Below are positions 18,763 through 29,239 of a stretch of 64,000 nt of DNA, one piece after another. This DNA comes from Bacteroidia bacterium. GTDB lineage: Bacteria; Bacteroidota; Bacteroidia; JADZBD01. Location of the stretch: the NCBI GenBank assembly GCA_020852255.1, contig JADZBD010000025.1, positions 62,001 to 126,000 on the forward strand, written 5' to 3'. Below the pieces are notes generated by a model, which ran no database searches, had not been told where the DNA came from, and worked only from the letters and a program-made list of their open reading frames with translations. A program made the position numbers and the translations under genes. Within the stretch, counting starts at the first letter, position 1. Every line of letters starts with the position of its first letter.

Positions 18763-20070
18763 ATGAGCCAGGCTTTACAACTTATTCTCATCCTTTCCCT
18801 GCTGATCGTGCTTCACGAGCTTGGACACTTTATTCCTGCCCGGCTCTTTAAAACCAGAATTGAAAAATTTTACCTCTTTTTTGATCCCTGGTTTTCCCTG
18901 TTTAAAATAAAACGCGGCGATACGGAATACGGGATCGGATGGCTGCCTCTGGGAGGATATGTCAAGATCTCCGGTATGATTGATGAGAGCATGGACAAAG
19001 AGCAGATGAAAAAACCTCCCGAGCCCTGGGAATTCCGCTCCAAACCGGCCTGGCAACGACTCATCATAATGGTGGGTGGTGTAGTCGTGAACCTCATTCT
19101 GGGTGTTGTGATCTATTCCATGGTGCTGTTCACCTGGGGAAAGGAAGTGCTTCCGCTTGAAAACGTGAAGTACGGTATTGCCGTGGACTCCTTAGCCATG
19201 GAAATCGGCCTGAAAGACGGCGACAGGATTTTATCCGTTGACGGAGTAAAACCGGAAGGTCTTCACCGGGTTCCGGTGGCCATTATTCTCGATAAAGCGT
19301 CCAGTATTGAAATTGAAAGAGACGGACAAAAACTCAGCCTTCCCATCACGGAAGAACACCTGAGCAAAATGATCCGCAACAACAAAGTTTCTCCTTTTAT
19401 CGAACCCCGCTTCCCTTCAGAAATTGATTCCCTTCTGCCTGGGCGTAACGCTGAAAAAGCCGGATTGAAGGTGGGCGACCGCGTGATAGCACTCAATGAT
19501 ACCGCCACTCCGTTTCAGCAGGATGTTTCCCGGTTTATCCGTTCTCACCTTGGCAAAAAGGTACTGTTTGCAGTTGTCAGGGGCGCAGACACGCTGCGGC
19601 TTCCTGTTCAGGTAAGCGCATCGGCCGACAGCCTTACGGGATTTCGTCCCAACATTGACAAGTACCTGCATTTTGTAAAAACAGAATTCGGCTTTTTTGA
19701 GTCTTTTGGAGCGGGCGTTTCGGAGGGCATGGATAAAATCCGTCTGCAGATTAAGCAGATTGGAGTATTGTTCACTGTTGATAAAGCCTACCAGAGTCTG
19801 GGCGGATTTTATTCCTTCGGGAAAGCGCTTGATCCCGGCTGGGACTGGAAGGTGTTTTGGTCCTTCGCCGCCTTCCTCAGCATTGTGCTTGCGTTCATGA
19901 ATATTCTTCCCATACCGGCACTGGACGGAGGGCATGTTATGTTCCTGCTTTATGAGCTCATCACCCGGAGAAAGCCTAACGAAAAAGTAATGGAATATTC
20001 CCAATACGCCGGAATGATTCTTCTGCTGCTGCTGATGGTATACGCCAACTCTGATTTCCTAAGACATTAA
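18763..20070 (+). CDS. rseP: RIP metalloprotease RseP (site-2 protease)
   Basis: 435 residues, integral membrane zinc protease that cuts transmembrane substrates such as anti-sigma factors. The active-site HExxH lies in the first helix (LHELGHF: H18, E19, H22) and the third ligand in the C-terminal [13 protein letters not shown] motif near residue 386. A periplasmic stretch between them carries PDZ-like units (for example [15 protein letters not shown] and [15 protein letters not shown]). Four membrane helices fit the family. The ATG at 18763 is chosen over an upstream TTG within the promoter. Five bases separate it from the aldehyde dehydrogenase gene. Downstream of the SpoIIE-type phosphatase, so both could belong to envelope signalling, an inference. 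Confidence 0.94.
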   Translation: MSQALQLILILSLLIVLHELGHFIPARLFKTRIEKFYLFFDPWFSLFKIKRGDTEYGIGWLPLGGYVKISGMIDESMDKEQMKKPPEPWEFRSKPAWQRLIIMVGGVVVNLILGVVIYSMVLFTWGKEVLPLENVKYGIAVDSLAMEIGLKDGDRILSVDGVKPEGLHRVPVAIILDKASSIEIERDGQKLSLPITEEHLSKMIRNNKVSPFIEPRFPSEIDSLLPGRNAEKAGLKVGDRVIALNDTATPFQQDVSRFIRSHLGKKVLFAVVRGADTLRLPVQVSASADSLTGFRPNIDKYLHFVKTEFGFFESFGAGVSEGMDKIRLQIKQIGVLFTVDKAYQSLGGFYSFGKALDPGWDWKVFWSFAAFLSIVLAFMNILPIPALDGGHVMFLLYELITRRKPNEKVMEYSQYAGMILLLLLMVYANSDFLRH

Positions 20071-20074
20071 TTCC

Positions 20075-21613
20075 ATGATTGCTTCTACATCCATAATCAG
20101 TCCCGTTTTACAACAACTCGGATTGAAAGAAAATAACTACGGAGCTTCCACAGGGCTCAACCACTTTCAAACCAGGGGCGCCAAGATCGAAAGTTACTCT
20201 CCTGTTGACGGATCTTTAATCGGAACTGCCAATGCGGCCACGCCGGAAGACTATGAAAAGGTGATGCAAAAGGCGCAGGAGGCTTTCCTGGTATGGAGAC
20301 ACCTGCCTGCACCAAAACGCGGAGAGATCGTTCGCCAGATGGGAGAACAATTCCGTAAATACAAGAATGAATTGGGCGCACTGGTTTCCTACGAAATGGG
20401 GAAAAGCCTGCAGGAAGGAAAAGGGGAAGTGCAGGAAATGATAGATATCTGCGATTTTGCCGTGGGTTTGTCAAGACAACTCTATGGTTTAACCATGCAC
20501 TCCGAACGTCCCAATCACCGCATGTACGAACAGTGGCATCCGCTGGGTGTGGTGGGAATTATTTCCGCGTTTAATTTTCCGGTTGCCGTATGGAGCTGGA
20601 ACGCGGCCATTGCCTGGGTCTGCGGCGATGTATGCATCTGGAAACCCTCCTCCAAAACTCCTTTGTGCGCCATTGCCTGCCAAAATATCATCGCGGATGT
20701 GTTGAAGAACAATAATGTTCCTGAGGGCGTAAGCTGCCTCGTGTTGGGCAATGCCATGGGAGATCTCATGAACAATGACAAACGCGTTCCGCTGGTTTCC
20801 TTTACCGGATCAACCCGCATTGGTCGTCGTGTTTCGTCGCTCGTTGCGGAACGTTTTGGAAAAACCATTCTTGAGCTGGGAGGAAATAATGCCATCATTA
20901 TCACGGAAACCGCTGACCTTAAAATGGTGGTTCCCGGTGCAGTGTTCGGCGCAGTAGGAACGGCCGGTCAACGATGCACTTCCACGCGAAGACTGATCAT
21001 TCATGAAAGCATCTACGATAAGGTAATTGACGTGTTGAAGAAAGCATACGCTCAGATTCGCATCGGAGATCCGCTCAACGAAGAGAATCACATGGGCCCG
21101 CTCATTGACAAAAACGCCGTCAAGGATTACCTGAACGCCATTGAACATGCAATGAAAGAAGGAGGAAAAATAATCGTGGAAGGAGGCGTTGAAAAAAGTA
21201 TGGAAACAGGAACGTATGTAAAACCATGCATCATTGAAGCGAAGAACACGTTTAAGATTGTTCAGGAAGAAACCTTCGCTCCTATTTTGTATGTTATGAA
21301 ATACCAAACGCTGGATGAGGCGGTAGCTATGCAAAATGGCGTCCCTCAGGGATTGTCGTCCTCTATTTTCACCAACAACATGCGCGACATGGAAAGATTT
21401 CTTGGTCATGGTGGCAGTGATTGTGGTATTGCCAATGTGAACATCGGAACGTCCGGCGCGGAAATCGGCGGTGCGTTTGGCGGAGAAAAAGAAACGGGCG
21501 GCGGCCGCGAATCCGGCAGCGATGCCTGGAAAGCATATATGCGCCGGCAGACCAACACCATCAACTACGGAGCTCAGCTGCCCCTCGCTCAGGGCATACG
21601 GTTCGAAATATAA
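20075..21613 (+). CDS. ALDH7-type (antiquitin-like) aldehyde dehydrogenase, probable aminoadipate-semialdehyde dehydrogenase
   Basis: 512 residues. NAD(P)-dependent oxidation of an aldehyde to an acid. Catalytic residues are visible: Cys301 ([12 protein letters not shown]), Glu267 (ILELGGNN) and Asn167 ([14 protein letters not shown]). The [12 protein letters not shown] and [11 protein letters not shown] sequences are characteristic of the ALDH7/antiquitin branch, whose bacterial members oxidise alpha-aminoadipate semialdehyde (piperideine-6-carboxylate) in lysine catabolism. No lysine-degradation partner is next to it; the enoyl-CoA hydratase 14 bp downstream could be co-transcribed. The subfamily assignment is firmer than the substrate. 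Confidence 0.9.
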   Translation: MIASTSIISPVLQQLGLKENNYGASTGLNHFQTRGAKIESYSPVDGSLIGTANAATPEDYEKVMQKAQEAFLVWRHLPAPKRGEIVRQMGEQFRKYKNELGALVSYEMGKSLQEGKGEVQEMIDICDFAVGLSRQLYGLTMHSERPNHRMYEQWHPLGVVGIISAFNFPVAVWSWNAAIAWVCGDVCIWKPSSKTPLCAIACQNIIADVLKNNNVPEGVSCLVLGNAMGDLMNNDKRVPLVSFTGSTRIGRRVSSLVAERFGKTILELGGNNAIIITETADLKMVVPGAVFGAVGTAGQRCTSTRRLIIHESIYDKVIDVLKKAYAQIRIGDPLNEENHMGPLIDKNAVKDYLNAIEHAMKEGGKIIVEGGVEKSMETGTYVKPCIIEAKNTFKIVQEETFAPILYVMKYQTLDEAVAMQNGVPQGLSSSIFTNNMRDMERFLGHGGSDCGIANVNIGTSGAEIGGAFGGEKETGGGRESGSDAWKAYMRRQTNTINYGAQLPLAQGIRFEI

Positions 21614-21627
21614 CCACCCACCAACGC

Positions 21628-22401
21628 ATGACCTACACCAACCTCCTCACCACTACCGAAAACGGGATCTTCACGCTTGTGATCAATCGTCCCGACAAAC
21701 TTAACGCTCTGAACAGGCAAACCGTGCAGGAGATCGGTGCGGCAATCAACAGGGCAATGGCCGACAAAAATGTTTATGGCATCATCCTCACCGGTTCCGG
21801 AACCAAAGCATTTGTGGCCGGAGCGGACATCTCCGAATTTGTGGGGCTGAGTCCGGAACAAGGCATGGCGATGGCACAAGCCGGTCAGGATGTATTCAAA
21901 AGCATTGAGAATTGTCCAAAACCGGTTATCGCGGCGGTGAACGGGTTTGCGCTCGGAGGAGGCTGTGAGCTGGCCATGGCTTGCCACGTTCGTATTGCAG
22001 CCGAAAATGCTGTCTTCGGCCAGCCGGAAGTGAAATTGGGATTGATACCGGGCTACGGCGGCACCCAGCGGCTCACGCAACTTGTCGGTAAAGGAAAATC
22101 AATGGAATACACCCTCTCCGCAGAAAATATCAAAGCCCCGGAAGCATTAGCCATGGGACTGGTGAATTATGTTGTTCCACAGGATCAGCTCCTCGCCAGG
22201 GCTATGGAGCTCATGCTCTCATTCAGGCGCTGGTCGCCCCATGCCCAGGCCGGTGTGATTGCCTCGGTAAATGCCTGTTTAACGAACGGCACAAACGGAT
22301 TTAATACCGAAGTCATTGAGTTCGGAAAGTGTTTCGGTACCGACGATTTCAAGGAAGGGGTCAATGCTTTCCTGGAAAAAAGGAAGCCGAAGTTCTCCTG
22401 A
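21628..22401 (+). CDS. Enoyl-CoA hydratase/isomerase (crotonase family)
   Basis: 257 residues from the ATG at 21628; the longer open frame overlaps the aldehyde dehydrogenase and is rejected. It hydrates trans-2-enoyl-CoA to 3-hydroxyacyl-CoA in fatty-acid or amino-acid breakdown. The two catalytic glutamates are present, E114 (GGGCELAMA) and E134 (FGQPEVKLG), with the CoA-binding AFVAGADISE loop and the GYGGTQRL motif. It is thus a genuine hydratase rather than a decarboxylase-like relative. Probably in one transcript with the preceding dehydrogenase. Confidence 0.93.
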   Translation: MTYTNLLTTTENGIFTLVINRPDKLNALNRQTVQEIGAAINRAMADKNVYGIILTGSGTKAFVAGADISEFVGLSPEQGMAMAQAGQDVFKSIENCPKPVIAAVNGFALGGGCELAMACHVRIAAENAVFGQPEVKLGLIPGYGGTQRLTQLVGKGKSMEYTLSAENIKAPEALAMGLVNYVVPQDQLLARAMELMLSFRRWSPHAQAGVIASVNACLTNGTNGFNTEVIEFGKCFGTDDFKEGVNAFLEKRKPKFS

Positions 22402-22411
22402 AAGGGTTCCC

Positions 22412-22419
22412 TATCTTTG
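22412..22419 (+). promoter_or_regulatory. Bacteroidota -7 promoter element (TATCTTTG)
   Basis: Perfect TAnnTTTG match just after the enoyl-CoA hydratase stop. Its last three bases form an in-frame TTG (22417), so the real start of the flippase is more likely the TTG at 22426. Confidence 0.55.
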
Positions 22420-22425
22420 CGGGAC

Positions 22426-23895
22426 TTGAGCGCCCTTCGCAAACTCTTATCCCAAACTGCCGTTTACGGACTCAGCACCATAGTGGGGCGGTTGCTGAAC
22501 TACCTTCTTGTTCCGCTTTATACCTACCAATTCTCCAATACCGCTGATTATGGAATGGTAGGTGAATTCTACGCCTACGTTTCTTTCCTGAACATCCTGC
22601 TCACCTATGGCATGGAAACGGCGCTGTTCAACTTTTCGCGGCAGGCCGATCTTCGCGAAAAAACCTATAGTACTGCGCTTCTGTCTCTTACATTTACTTC
22701 CTTTCTGGTGCTGCTTCCGGCCCTTTTCCTTTCCAGAGACATTGCAGCCTGGCTGGGATATCCGGGAAAAGGGGAGTTGGTTTCCGCTGTTGTTGTCATT
22801 CTGGTCACCGATGCGCTCTGCGCAATTCCGTTCGCCAAGCTAAGAGAGCAAAACCGCGCCGCACGTTTTGCCTTTCTTAAAACTTTCAATATCCTCATCA
22901 ACATTGCCATCAATGTGTTTTTTCTCTGGTTCTGTAAAAACCGGCACGCTGCCGGGCTGAGTTGGGGCGAATACTACAACCCCGACATCGGCATCGGCTA
23001 CGTTTTCATTGCCAATGCCGCGGCGAACCTGGTTACACTGGCATTGTTGCTTCCCTCCTACCTCAACGTACAACTGCGCATTGATTTTGTCTTGTGGAAA
23101 CGTATGATGGGATATGCCCTGCCTTTGGTTTTGGTAGGACTTGCGGGAATGGTGAACGAAACGCTTGACCGGGTGCTGATCAAGTACCTTGTCAAAACCG
23201 GCGATGCCATGGAGCAGGTCGGAATCTATAACGCCTGTTATAAGATTGCGATACTCATGACCATTTTCACACAAGCGTTCCGCTTTGCGGCCGAACCGTT
23301 CTTCTTCTCCCACGAAAAAGAAAAAGATTCCCGGAAGACCTATGCAGTGGTTATGACCTGGTTTGTGATCGTTTGTGCGATTCTGTTCCTCGGAACCTTG
23401 ATGAACCTGTCGTGGATACAATACTTTGTAGGAGTGCCTTACCGCTCGGGGCTGGGTGTAGTTCCCATTCTTCTTTTTGCCAACATTTGCCTTGGCATAT
23501 ATTTCAATCTGTCGATCTGGTACAAACTCACAGGAAAAACAACATTTGGGGCCGTCCTTACCCTTATCGGTGCCGCCATTACGCTGGGTATTAATATTGC
23601 CTTTATCCCAACGTTCGGATATATGGCCTCGGCCTGGGCAACCCTTGCATGTTACTCCTCTATGATGGTTCTTTCCTGGCTTATTGGGAATAAACACTAT
23701 CCTGTTGATTATGACCTCAAAAGAATACTCGGATACCTTGCCGTTTCCTTAGCTTTGTATGGCGTTGCCCGGGTGCTGCCGGATATGGGGACGGTGATTA
23801 ATTTAGCCGTGAATAATGCCCTGTTGCTGCTATTCATCGGGGGGGTGCTGAAATTTGAAAGAGAGAACATCAAGTCCTTGCTGAACAGAACATGA
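22426..23895 (+). CDS. Polysaccharide flippase-like membrane protein (MOP/Wzx superfamily)
   Basis: 489 residues, about 12-14 transmembrane helices. The beginning [32 protein letters not shown] is typical of Bacteroidota polysaccharide biosynthesis proteins of the MOP exporter superfamily, which move lipid-linked sugar precursors across the inner membrane. TTG 22426 is the preferred start because the earlier TTG lies in the promoter box. The stop overlaps the dut start (ATGA), and a sugar nucleotidyltransferase follows, which supports a role in surface glycan assembly. The substrate cannot be told. Confidence 0.88.
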   Translation: MSALRKLLSQTAVYGLSTIVGRLLNYLLVPLYTYQFSNTADYGMVGEFYAYVSFLNILLTYGMETALFNFSRQADLREKTYSTALLSLTFTSFLVLLPALFLSRDIAAWLGYPGKGELVSAVVVILVTDALCAIPFAKLREQNRAARFAFLKTFNILINIAINVFFLWFCKNRHAAGLSWGEYYNPDIGIGYVFIANAAANLVTLALLLPSYLNVQLRIDFVLWKRMMGYALPLVLVGLAGMVNETLDRVLIKYLVKTGDAMEQVGIYNACYKIAILMTIFTQAFRFAAEPFFFSHEKEKDSRKTYAVVMTWFVIVCAILFLGTLMNLSWIQYFVGVPYRSGLGVVPILLFANICLGIYFNLSIWYKLTGKTTFGAVLTLIGAAITLGINIAFIPTFGYMASAWATLACYSSMMVLSWLIGNKHYPVDYDLKRILGYLAVSLALYGVARVLPDMGTVINLAVNNALLLLFIGGVLKFERENIKSLLNRT

Positions 23896-24326
23896 AGATA
23901 AAGATCATTAATCGCTCAAAGCATCCTTTGCCTGCTTATGCCACTGCGGCCGCGGCCGGGATGGATCTTCGCGCCAATCTGGATGCCCCTGTTGCCATAA
24001 AGCCGCTGGAGCGTGCGTTGGTTCCCACGGGTCTTTATATGGAACTTCCGGTGGGAGCCGAAGCGCAGATCCGACCCCGGAGCGGATTGGCGGCCAAGCA
24101 TGGGATTTCTGTTTTGAACTCCCCGGGAACCATTGATGCGGATTATCGCGGAGAAGTGAAAGTGATCCTGGTAAATCTGAGCAACGAGCCATTCGTGATC
24201 AATGATGGTGAACGCATCGCACAAATGGTAATTGCCAAACACGAGCAGGCAGAATGGGTGGAAGTTGAAAAATTACAGGACAGCGAGCGAGGGGCCGGCG
24301 GTTTCGGCTCCACAGGAAAAATATAA
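23892..24326 (+). CDS. dut: dUTP diphosphatase
   Basis: 144 residues, trimeric all-beta dUTPase that hydrolyses dUTP to dUMP and keeps uracil out of DNA. All five conserved motifs are present: [27 protein letters not shown] with the catalytic Asp, GERIAQMVI, and the C-terminal [10 protein letters not shown] arm. The start overlaps the flippase stop by 4 bp and the next gene begins 2 bp after the stop, so it is embedded in a glycan-related operon, which is common for housekeeping genes in this phylum. Confidence 0.97.
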   Translation: MKIKIINRSKHPLPAYATAAAAGMDLRANLDAPVAIKPLERALVPTGLYMELPVGAEAQIRPRSGLAAKHGISVLNSPGTIDADYRGEVKVILVNLSNEPFVINDGERIAQMVIAKHEQAEWVEVEKLQDSERGAGGFGSTGKI

Positions 24327-24328
24327 CT

Positions 24329-25336
24329 ATGAAAATCATAATACCGATGGCCGGCATGGGAAAGCGTATGCGGCCGCATACCCTGACTACGCCAAAGCCC
24401 CTCATTCCTATTGCCGGGAAACCCATGGTGCAGCGCATCGTGGAAGACATTATCTCTGTGTGTGATGAAAAGGTGGATGAAGTCGCTTATGTGGTGGGAA
24501 GGTTTGGAAAAGAAGCCGAAAACAACCTGATCATGGTGGCTGAAAAACTCGGAGCCAAAGGAAGCATCTGGTATCAGGATCAGCCTCTGGGAACCGCTCA
24601 TGCCATTCTTTGCGCCGAGGATTGCCTGACGGGGAAAGTGGTAGTGGCTTTCGCGGATACCCTGTTCCGAGCCGATTTTAAAATGGACTCTTCCAGTGAG
24701 GGAACCATCTGGGTGCAAAAAATCGCGGATCCGCGCCCATTTGGAGTGGTGAAACTGGATTCGGCCGGAACCATCACCGACTTTGTGGAAAAACCTCAGG
24801 AATTTGTTTCCGACCTTGCCATTATAGGGATCTATTATTTTCGCGACGGAGAGTACCTGAAGAAAGAGCTTCGGTACCTGCTGGACAATAATATCAAGGA
24901 AAAAGGCGAGTTTCAGCTGACCAATGCCCTGGAGAATATGAAGAAAAAGGGCACAAAGTTTGTCCCGGGCAAGGTAAGCGAGTGGCTGGACTGCGGGAAT
25001 AAAGATGCCACGATTTATACAAACTCCAGGATTCTCGAGTTTGTTCAGGACAAGGAACAACTGATTCATCCCAATGCGAATGTGAAGGGCACCATCATAC
25101 ACCCTCCCTGTTTTATCGGAAAAGGAGTCACAATCACCGGAGGCGAGATCGGACCGCACGTTTCGGTAGGAGAAAATACGAACATTGAAAATTCCGTTAT
25201 TAAGAACAGCATTGTTCAAACAAATTGTAAAATAAAGAACGCCCGGCTCGAAAATTCCATGTTGGGAAATTTTGTAGAATACAATGGCAGCAGTAAAAAC
25301 GCAAGTCTTGGGGACTACTCTACACACGGCGCTTAA
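24329..25336 (+). CDS. Sugar-1-phosphate nucleotidyltransferase
   Basis: 335 residues. N-terminal Rossmann-like NTP-transferase domain with IIPMAGMGKRMRPHTLTTPKPLIPIAGKPM cut across the signature GxGxR(x)nPK, and later FADTLF, GTIWVQKI and FGVVKLD segments. From about residue 250 a left-handed beta-helix-like hexapeptide region (HPNANVKGTIIHPPCFIG, GENTNIENSVIKNSIV) that may act as an acyltransferase-like or oligomerisation domain. The family activates glucose-1-P, mannose-1-P or N-acetylglucosamine-1-P; the sugar is not determined. The 3' end overlaps the next coding start by 53 bp in another frame. Confidence 0.9.
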   Translation: MKIIIPMAGMGKRMRPHTLTTPKPLIPIAGKPMVQRIVEDIISVCDEKVDEVAYVVGRFGKEAENNLIMVAEKLGAKGSIWYQDQPLGTAHAILCAEDCLTGKVVVAFADTLFRADFKMDSSSEGTIWVQKIADPRPFGVVKLDSAGTITDFVEKPQEFVSDLAIIGIYYFRDGEYLKKELRYLLDNNIKEKGEFQLTNALENMKKKGTKFVPGKVSEWLDCGNKDATIYTNSRILEFVQDKEQLIHPNANVKGTIIHPPCFIGKGVTITGGEIGPHVSVGENTNIENSVIKNSIVQTNCKIKNARLENSMLGNFVEYNGSSKNASLGDYSTHGA

Positions 25337-27062
25337 AATCTCTCTGCTGGCTGTGCTGATGCTGGGCGCGCTTCCGGCATGCAAAACTTCGTCTAAAACA
25401 GCCGGCGGAAATTCCGGCGGAAAGAAAAAGGAGCTTAGCCTTTATGACAAGCGAAAATTTGAGACCCTTTATTTTGACGGACTGAAGGAAAAAATGCTGG
25501 GAAATTATTCCGACGCCCTTGATAAGTTTGTGAAGTCGCTCGGGATAGATCCCTCCGCTTCAGCGCCTCACTATGAGATTGCGCTCGTTTTGCAATCACT
25601 CGGACGGAATGAAGAGGCGCTCGGCTACGCTAAAACGGCCGCCGGTCTTGATCCGTCTAATCCCTGGTATCTCATGCTCTATGCGGAGTGCGCGAAGGGG
25701 GCCGGTAATTCTGACCTGGCCGCTCAGATCCTTGAAAAAGGAATAAAAACCTTCCCGTCCCGTCAGGATTTCTATTTCCGTCTGGGAGAAATCTATTTGC
25801 TTTCCGGCAAATATGAAAAAGCCCTCACGGTATATAACAAACTGGAAGAGCGTACCGGGGTATACGAAGAACTCTCGGTTACCAAACAGAAAATCTGGCT
25901 TCGTCTCGGAAACGTAGAGAAGGCCGTTGCCGAAATCCGGAGGCTAAGCGAACAAAATCCAAACGAACCCCGATATGTTCTCATGATGGCCAATCTTCTG
26001 TCAAAAGCGAAAGATGAGCGGTGCATGGACTACTTCAACAAGGCGATTCAGATGAATCCTTCCAGCGGCATTCCTCATCTCTACCTGCACGATCATTATC
26101 TGCTGCAGGGAAAAGGGACGCAGGCATTTGAAGAACTTAAAACCGCTTTCAGAAGCGGAGATGTCAGCGTTGATTCCAAAACAAAGATCCTGCTGGAATA
26201 TTACGAACGGACCTCCCGCGACACGTCGCTGATGCGCCAGGCCGACACGCTGATGCGCATTGTTGAGGAGGTTAATCCTACAGATGCACGCACATTCACC
26301 GTAATCGGCGATTTCTATTACCGCGATAAAAAATATTCGCAGTCCTACGACGCCTTCATGAAAGCCCTTGCGCTGGATCGCTCCAAATACGCCATCTGGC
26401 ATCAGGTAATGATCCTGCAGTCGCAACTCGACCTTTATCCCGAAATGAAAAACACGGCCCTGGAGTGTGTGGAGCTTTTTCCCAATGAGCCCGCTCCCTA
26501 CCTTTTTATGGGAGTATCGCTGATTAAGGAAAACAACAGCAAAGAGGCCATCCTAAAGCTTAAAGCGGGAAAGGAGCTGGTGATTGAAGATCCGCCGATG
26601 ATGCTGCAGTTCTATTCCTACCTCGGGGAGGCGTATCATAAGGAACAGGACTATAAAAGTTCCGATCTGAGTTTTGACAAAGCGCTTTCGTACGACCCGC
26701 GCAACGCTACGGTGCTGAATAATTATGCCTATTACCTTTCGCTGCGGAACACCCAGCTGGAAAAAGCAGAGAAAATGTGCCTGCTGGCCATTGACATTGA
26801 GCCGGGGTCGGCCAGCTATCAGGACACGTACGCATGGGTGCTTTATAAGCAAGGAAAATATGCCGATGCAAAAATCTGGCTGGAGAAAGCCATGCTGAAC
26901 GGAGGCTCCTCCAATCCGAATATTTTGGAGCATTACGGAGATGTTCTGTTCCGGCTGGGAGACAAGGAAAAGGCCCTGCATTTCTGGGAATCGGCTAAAA
27001 AAGCAGGAAAAGGGTCTGATCTGCTGGAGAAAAAACTATTGGAGAAAAAACTGCTGGAATGA
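25284..27062 (+). CDS. TPR-repeat lipoprotein
   Basis: 592 residues. The ATG at 25284, inside the 3' end of the preceding gene, is kept because it alone gives a complete lipoprotein signal (ISLLAVLMLGALPAC, lipidated Cys33). About 13 TPR units follow (for example APHYEIALVLQSLGRNEEAL, DFYFRLGEIYLLSGKYEKAL, ATVLNNYAYYLSLRNTQLEKAE), the last including the NNYAY motif common in these arrays. Probably periplasmic-facing on the outer membrane, serving as a scaffold. The next gene starts with an ATGA overlap, giving an envelope operon with the DUF4292-like lipoprotein and the EnvC-like protein. Confidence 0.87.
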   Translation: MAAVKTQVLGTTLHTALKISLLAVLMLGALPACKTSSKTAGGNSGGKKKELSLYDKRKFETLYFDGLKEKMLGNYSDALDKFVKSLGIDPSASAPHYEIALVLQSLGRNEEALGYAKTAAGLDPSNPWYLMLYAECAKGAGNSDLAAQILEKGIKTFPSRQDFYFRLGEIYLLSGKYEKALTVYNKLEERTGVYEELSVTKQKIWLRLGNVEKAVAEIRRLSEQNPNEPRYVLMMANLLSKAKDERCMDYFNKAIQMNPSSGIPHLYLHDHYLLQGKGTQAFEELKTAFRSGDVSVDSKTKILLEYYERTSRDTSLMRQADTLMRIVEEVNPTDARTFTVIGDFYYRDKKYSQSYDAFMKALALDRSKYAIWHQVMILQSQLDLYPEMKNTALECVELFPNEPAPYLFMGVSLIKENNSKEAILKLKAGKELVIEDPPMMLQFYSYLGEAYHKEQDYKSSDLSFDKALSYDPRNATVLNNYAYYLSLRNTQLEKAEKMCLLAIDIEPGSASYQDTYAWVLYKQGKYADAKIWLEKAMLNGGSSNPNILEHYGDVLFRLGDKEKALHFWESAKKAGKGSDLLEKKLLEKKLLE

Positions 27063-27928
27063 AATGCGGGAGAATCATACTTTGGCCGGTTTTGCTTTGC
27101 GTAATCCTGTCGCTGATACCCGCCTGCAGGCACCGGAAAGAAACGGTAACGGCGCCGCCGCTTGATTCACTCGGCAAATGTCGTCTGGATTATAAATCGG
27201 CGAAAACGCTTACCGCTCTGTTGCAGCAAAATCAATTGCACTACACCTATTTCAGTGGAAAATTTGACGCCGAGCTTCTTGTGGACGGAAAGAAACAGGA
27301 ATTTACCGTGGTGCTCCGAATGAAAAAAGACAGCGTGATCTGGATGTCTATTATTGATCCTGTTCTGGGGGCCGTTGAAGCGGCACGGCTGCTTCTTACA
27401 CAGGATTCGATAAAAATGATGGACCGCATTCATAAGACCGCATTTGTGGGTACATATGACACCCTTTGTTCCCTCCTGCATACCGACATTGATTTTGAAA
27501 TTCTGCAAAGTATCATCACCGGAAATCACGTGGCTTTCTACGAAGAGGAGGAAAAACTTCGTCCCGGCATCGACCGGGTTCTTTGTCAATATATGCTTGG
27601 CACGGTACGAAAGAAAAAATTCCGCAAGGCCATGACGGGGCAAAAGGAGCTGAAAGAACCCGCACAGAACATCTGGATGAAAGACGGAACCTTCAAGGTG
27701 GTGCGTCTTTTCTTCACAGACATTGAGACCCAAAGGACATTTGACGCCAATTATGAGAACTTTCAGCAGGTAGATTCTGTGGCATTTCCCTATAAGATGA
27801 CATTTTTCATCAAGGCTCAGAAAAACCTTGAGATCCGTTTTGCGTACAAACGAGCCGGGCTGAACAAGGAAACCACCTTTCCATTTCTGATTCCGTCCGG
27901 ATATGAGGTTCATCGTAAAAAGCCCTGA
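27059..27928 (+). CDS. DUF4292-like lipoprotein
   Basis: 289 residues with a lipoprotein signal (LLCVILSLIPAC, Cys23). The mature part is predicted beta-rich (YFSGKFDAELLVDGKKQEFTVVLRMKKDSVIWMSIIDPVLG ... shortened here), resembling DUF4292 proteins, which have a LolA/LolB-like lipid-binding fold in structural classification. A role in lipid or lipoprotein handling at the outer membrane is therefore possible but inferred. Overlaps the preceding TPR lipoprotein stop by ATGA and precedes the EnvC-like gene by 1 bp. The three genes appear together in many Bacteroidota, as far as I recall. Confidence 0.8.
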   Translation: MKCGRIILWPVLLCVILSLIPACRHRKETVTAPPLDSLGKCRLDYKSAKTLTALLQQNQLHYTYFSGKFDAELLVDGKKQEFTVVLRMKKDSVIWMSIIDPVLGAVEAARLLLTQDSIKMMDRIHKTAFVGTYDTLCSLLHTDIDFEILQSIITGNHVAFYEEEEKLRPGIDRVLCQYMLGTVRKKKFRKAMTGQKELKEPAQNIWMKDGTFKVVRLFFTDIETQRTFDANYENFQQVDSVAFPYKMTFFIKAQKNLEIRFAYKRAGLNKETTFPFLIPSGYEVHRKKP

Positions 27929-27929
27929 A

Positions 27930-29189
27930 ATGAAAGCGCTCCTTCCCTCCCTCCTCCTCCTCCTGGCCGTTGCCCTGAGTCTCGGCCCTGAGCCCGTAGC
28001 CTTCGGGAGCGGAGGAAACGCCAGCAAGAAGAAAAAAGAACTGGAGGAGAAGAAAAAAAAATTACAGCAAGAGATCGAATACAAGAAAAAACTTCTGGAT
28101 GAGGTAAAGGGAAACAAAAGCCGGTCCATGCTTCTGCTGGCAATCATCAATAACAAAATGAAAGATCAGGAAGATCTTATTCAAACGCTGAATGCGGAGC
28201 TCAATGAATTGGGTGTGCTGATCGATCAGAAAAAAACGGAAATCCGGCACGCAGAAGACGATCTGGCCAGGCTGAAAGCCGAATACGCCCGCATGGTAAT
28301 TTCCGCCTACAAGGGCCGGAATGCCAACGATAAACTTCTTTTTCTTTTTGCTTCCGAAGATTTCGGACAGGCTTACAAACGGCTGAAGTATTTTGAAGTA
28401 TATACGCACCACCGGGCACTCCGGGCAAAAGAACTTGCCGGACAGCGAGATGCCCTTCGTGAGCGCATGCTTGAACTGGAAAATAAAAAATCTGAACAGC
28501 ATTCTCTGCTTGGCCAAAGCGAAGATGAAAAACGATCACTCGGGAAGCAGAAGGATGAAAAAGAAACCCTGATAGGCGATCTGAAGAAAAAAGAGAAAGA
28601 GCTTAAGGATGAGGTGAAGAAAAAGAAAGAGATGGCCGACAAGATCAAAAAACAGATCGACAAGCTGATTGAAGAAGAAATCCGGAAATATGCCACCCGG
28701 GAACCCGATCCCAAAGCCGACCCTAAAAAGAAAACACCAAAGATCAAACTGACGCCTGAAGAAGAGCTGGTGAATACCGGCTTTGAAGGTAACCGGGGAA
28801 AATTACCCTGGCCCGTAAAGGAAGGTGTTATTGTACAGCATTTCGGCACCTATTTACATCCCGAACTGAAGAATATTGAACTAAACAGCAATGGGGTGGA
28901 TATTACCACAAACAAAGGGGCGGGGGTGCGTGCTGTCTATGATGGCGAGGTGGTGGTGGCCGGTTCTCTCGGAGCGGTTGCCGGGAAGGTGGTAATTATC
29001 AAACACGGAGAATATTTCACTGTGTATCAGGGACTGGAGGAGTTGAATGTGAAAAAAGGTGATAAGGTAAAAACCAAGCAACAGATCGGGATAGTGATTA
29101 TTAACGATAACAATGAGTCAGAACTGCATTTTGAGATTTATCGCGGTAAATCACTGCAGGATCCGGAGCACTGGATCTCCCGCGCCTAG
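27930..29189 (+). CDS. EnvC-like coiled-coil protein with a degenerate LytM domain
   Basis: 419 residues from the ATG at 27930, 1 bp after the previous stop. Signal peptide (to about residue 26), long coiled coil of Lys/Glu-rich heptads (residues 30-260), then a LytM domain. The usual zinc ligands are damaged: HxGxD reads NSNGVD, and HLHFE reads ELHFE. It thus resembles EnvC/NlpD, catalytically inactive LytM proteins that activate cell-wall amidases during division. No amidase gene is adjacent. A periplasmic amidase activator is the best inference; the intact LytM paralogue is at 14661. Confidence 0.85.
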   Translation: MKALLPSLLLLLAVALSLGPEPVAFGSGGNASKKKKELEEKKKKLQQEIEYKKKLLDEVKGNKSRSMLLLAIINNKMKDQEDLIQTLNAELNELGVLIDQKKTEIRHAEDDLARLKAEYARMVISAYKGRNANDKLLFLFASEDFGQAYKRLKYFEVYTHHRALRAKELAGQRDALRERMLELENKKSEQHSLLGQSEDEKRSLGKQKDEKETLIGDLKKKEKELKDEVKKKKEMADKIKKQIDKLIEEEIRKYATREPDPKADPKKKTPKIKLTPEEELVNTGFEGNRGKLPWPVKEGVIVQHFGTYLHPELKNIELNSNGVDITTNKGAGVRAVYDGEVVVAGSLGAVAGKVVIIKHGEYFTVYQGLEELNVKKGDKVKTKQQIGIVIINDNNESELHFEIYRGKSLQDPEHWISRA

Positions 29190-29213
29190 GTCCTTTTGTC
29201 TCCTGTTTCTTCG

Positions 29214-29221
29214 TATATTTG
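29214..29221 (+). promoter_or_regulatory. Bacteroidota -7 promoter element (TATATTTG) for tatA
   Basis: Perfect TAnnTTTG match 18 bp before the tatA ATG, with a TTTG at 29195-29198 about 15 bp upstream, slightly short of the usual -33 spacing. Confidence 0.6.
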
Positions 29222-29239
29222 TAATATAATAATTCAACC

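Noticed and set aside
22840-23697. 285-codon minus-strand frame
   Set aside because: Antisense to the flippase gene; no recognisable protein features.
24143-25384. 413-codon minus-strand frame
   Set aside because: Antisense to the nucleotidyltransferase and dut genes; a shadow frame of conserved proteins.
27167-28156. 329-codon minus-strand frame
   Set aside because: Antisense to the DUF4292-like and EnvC-like genes.
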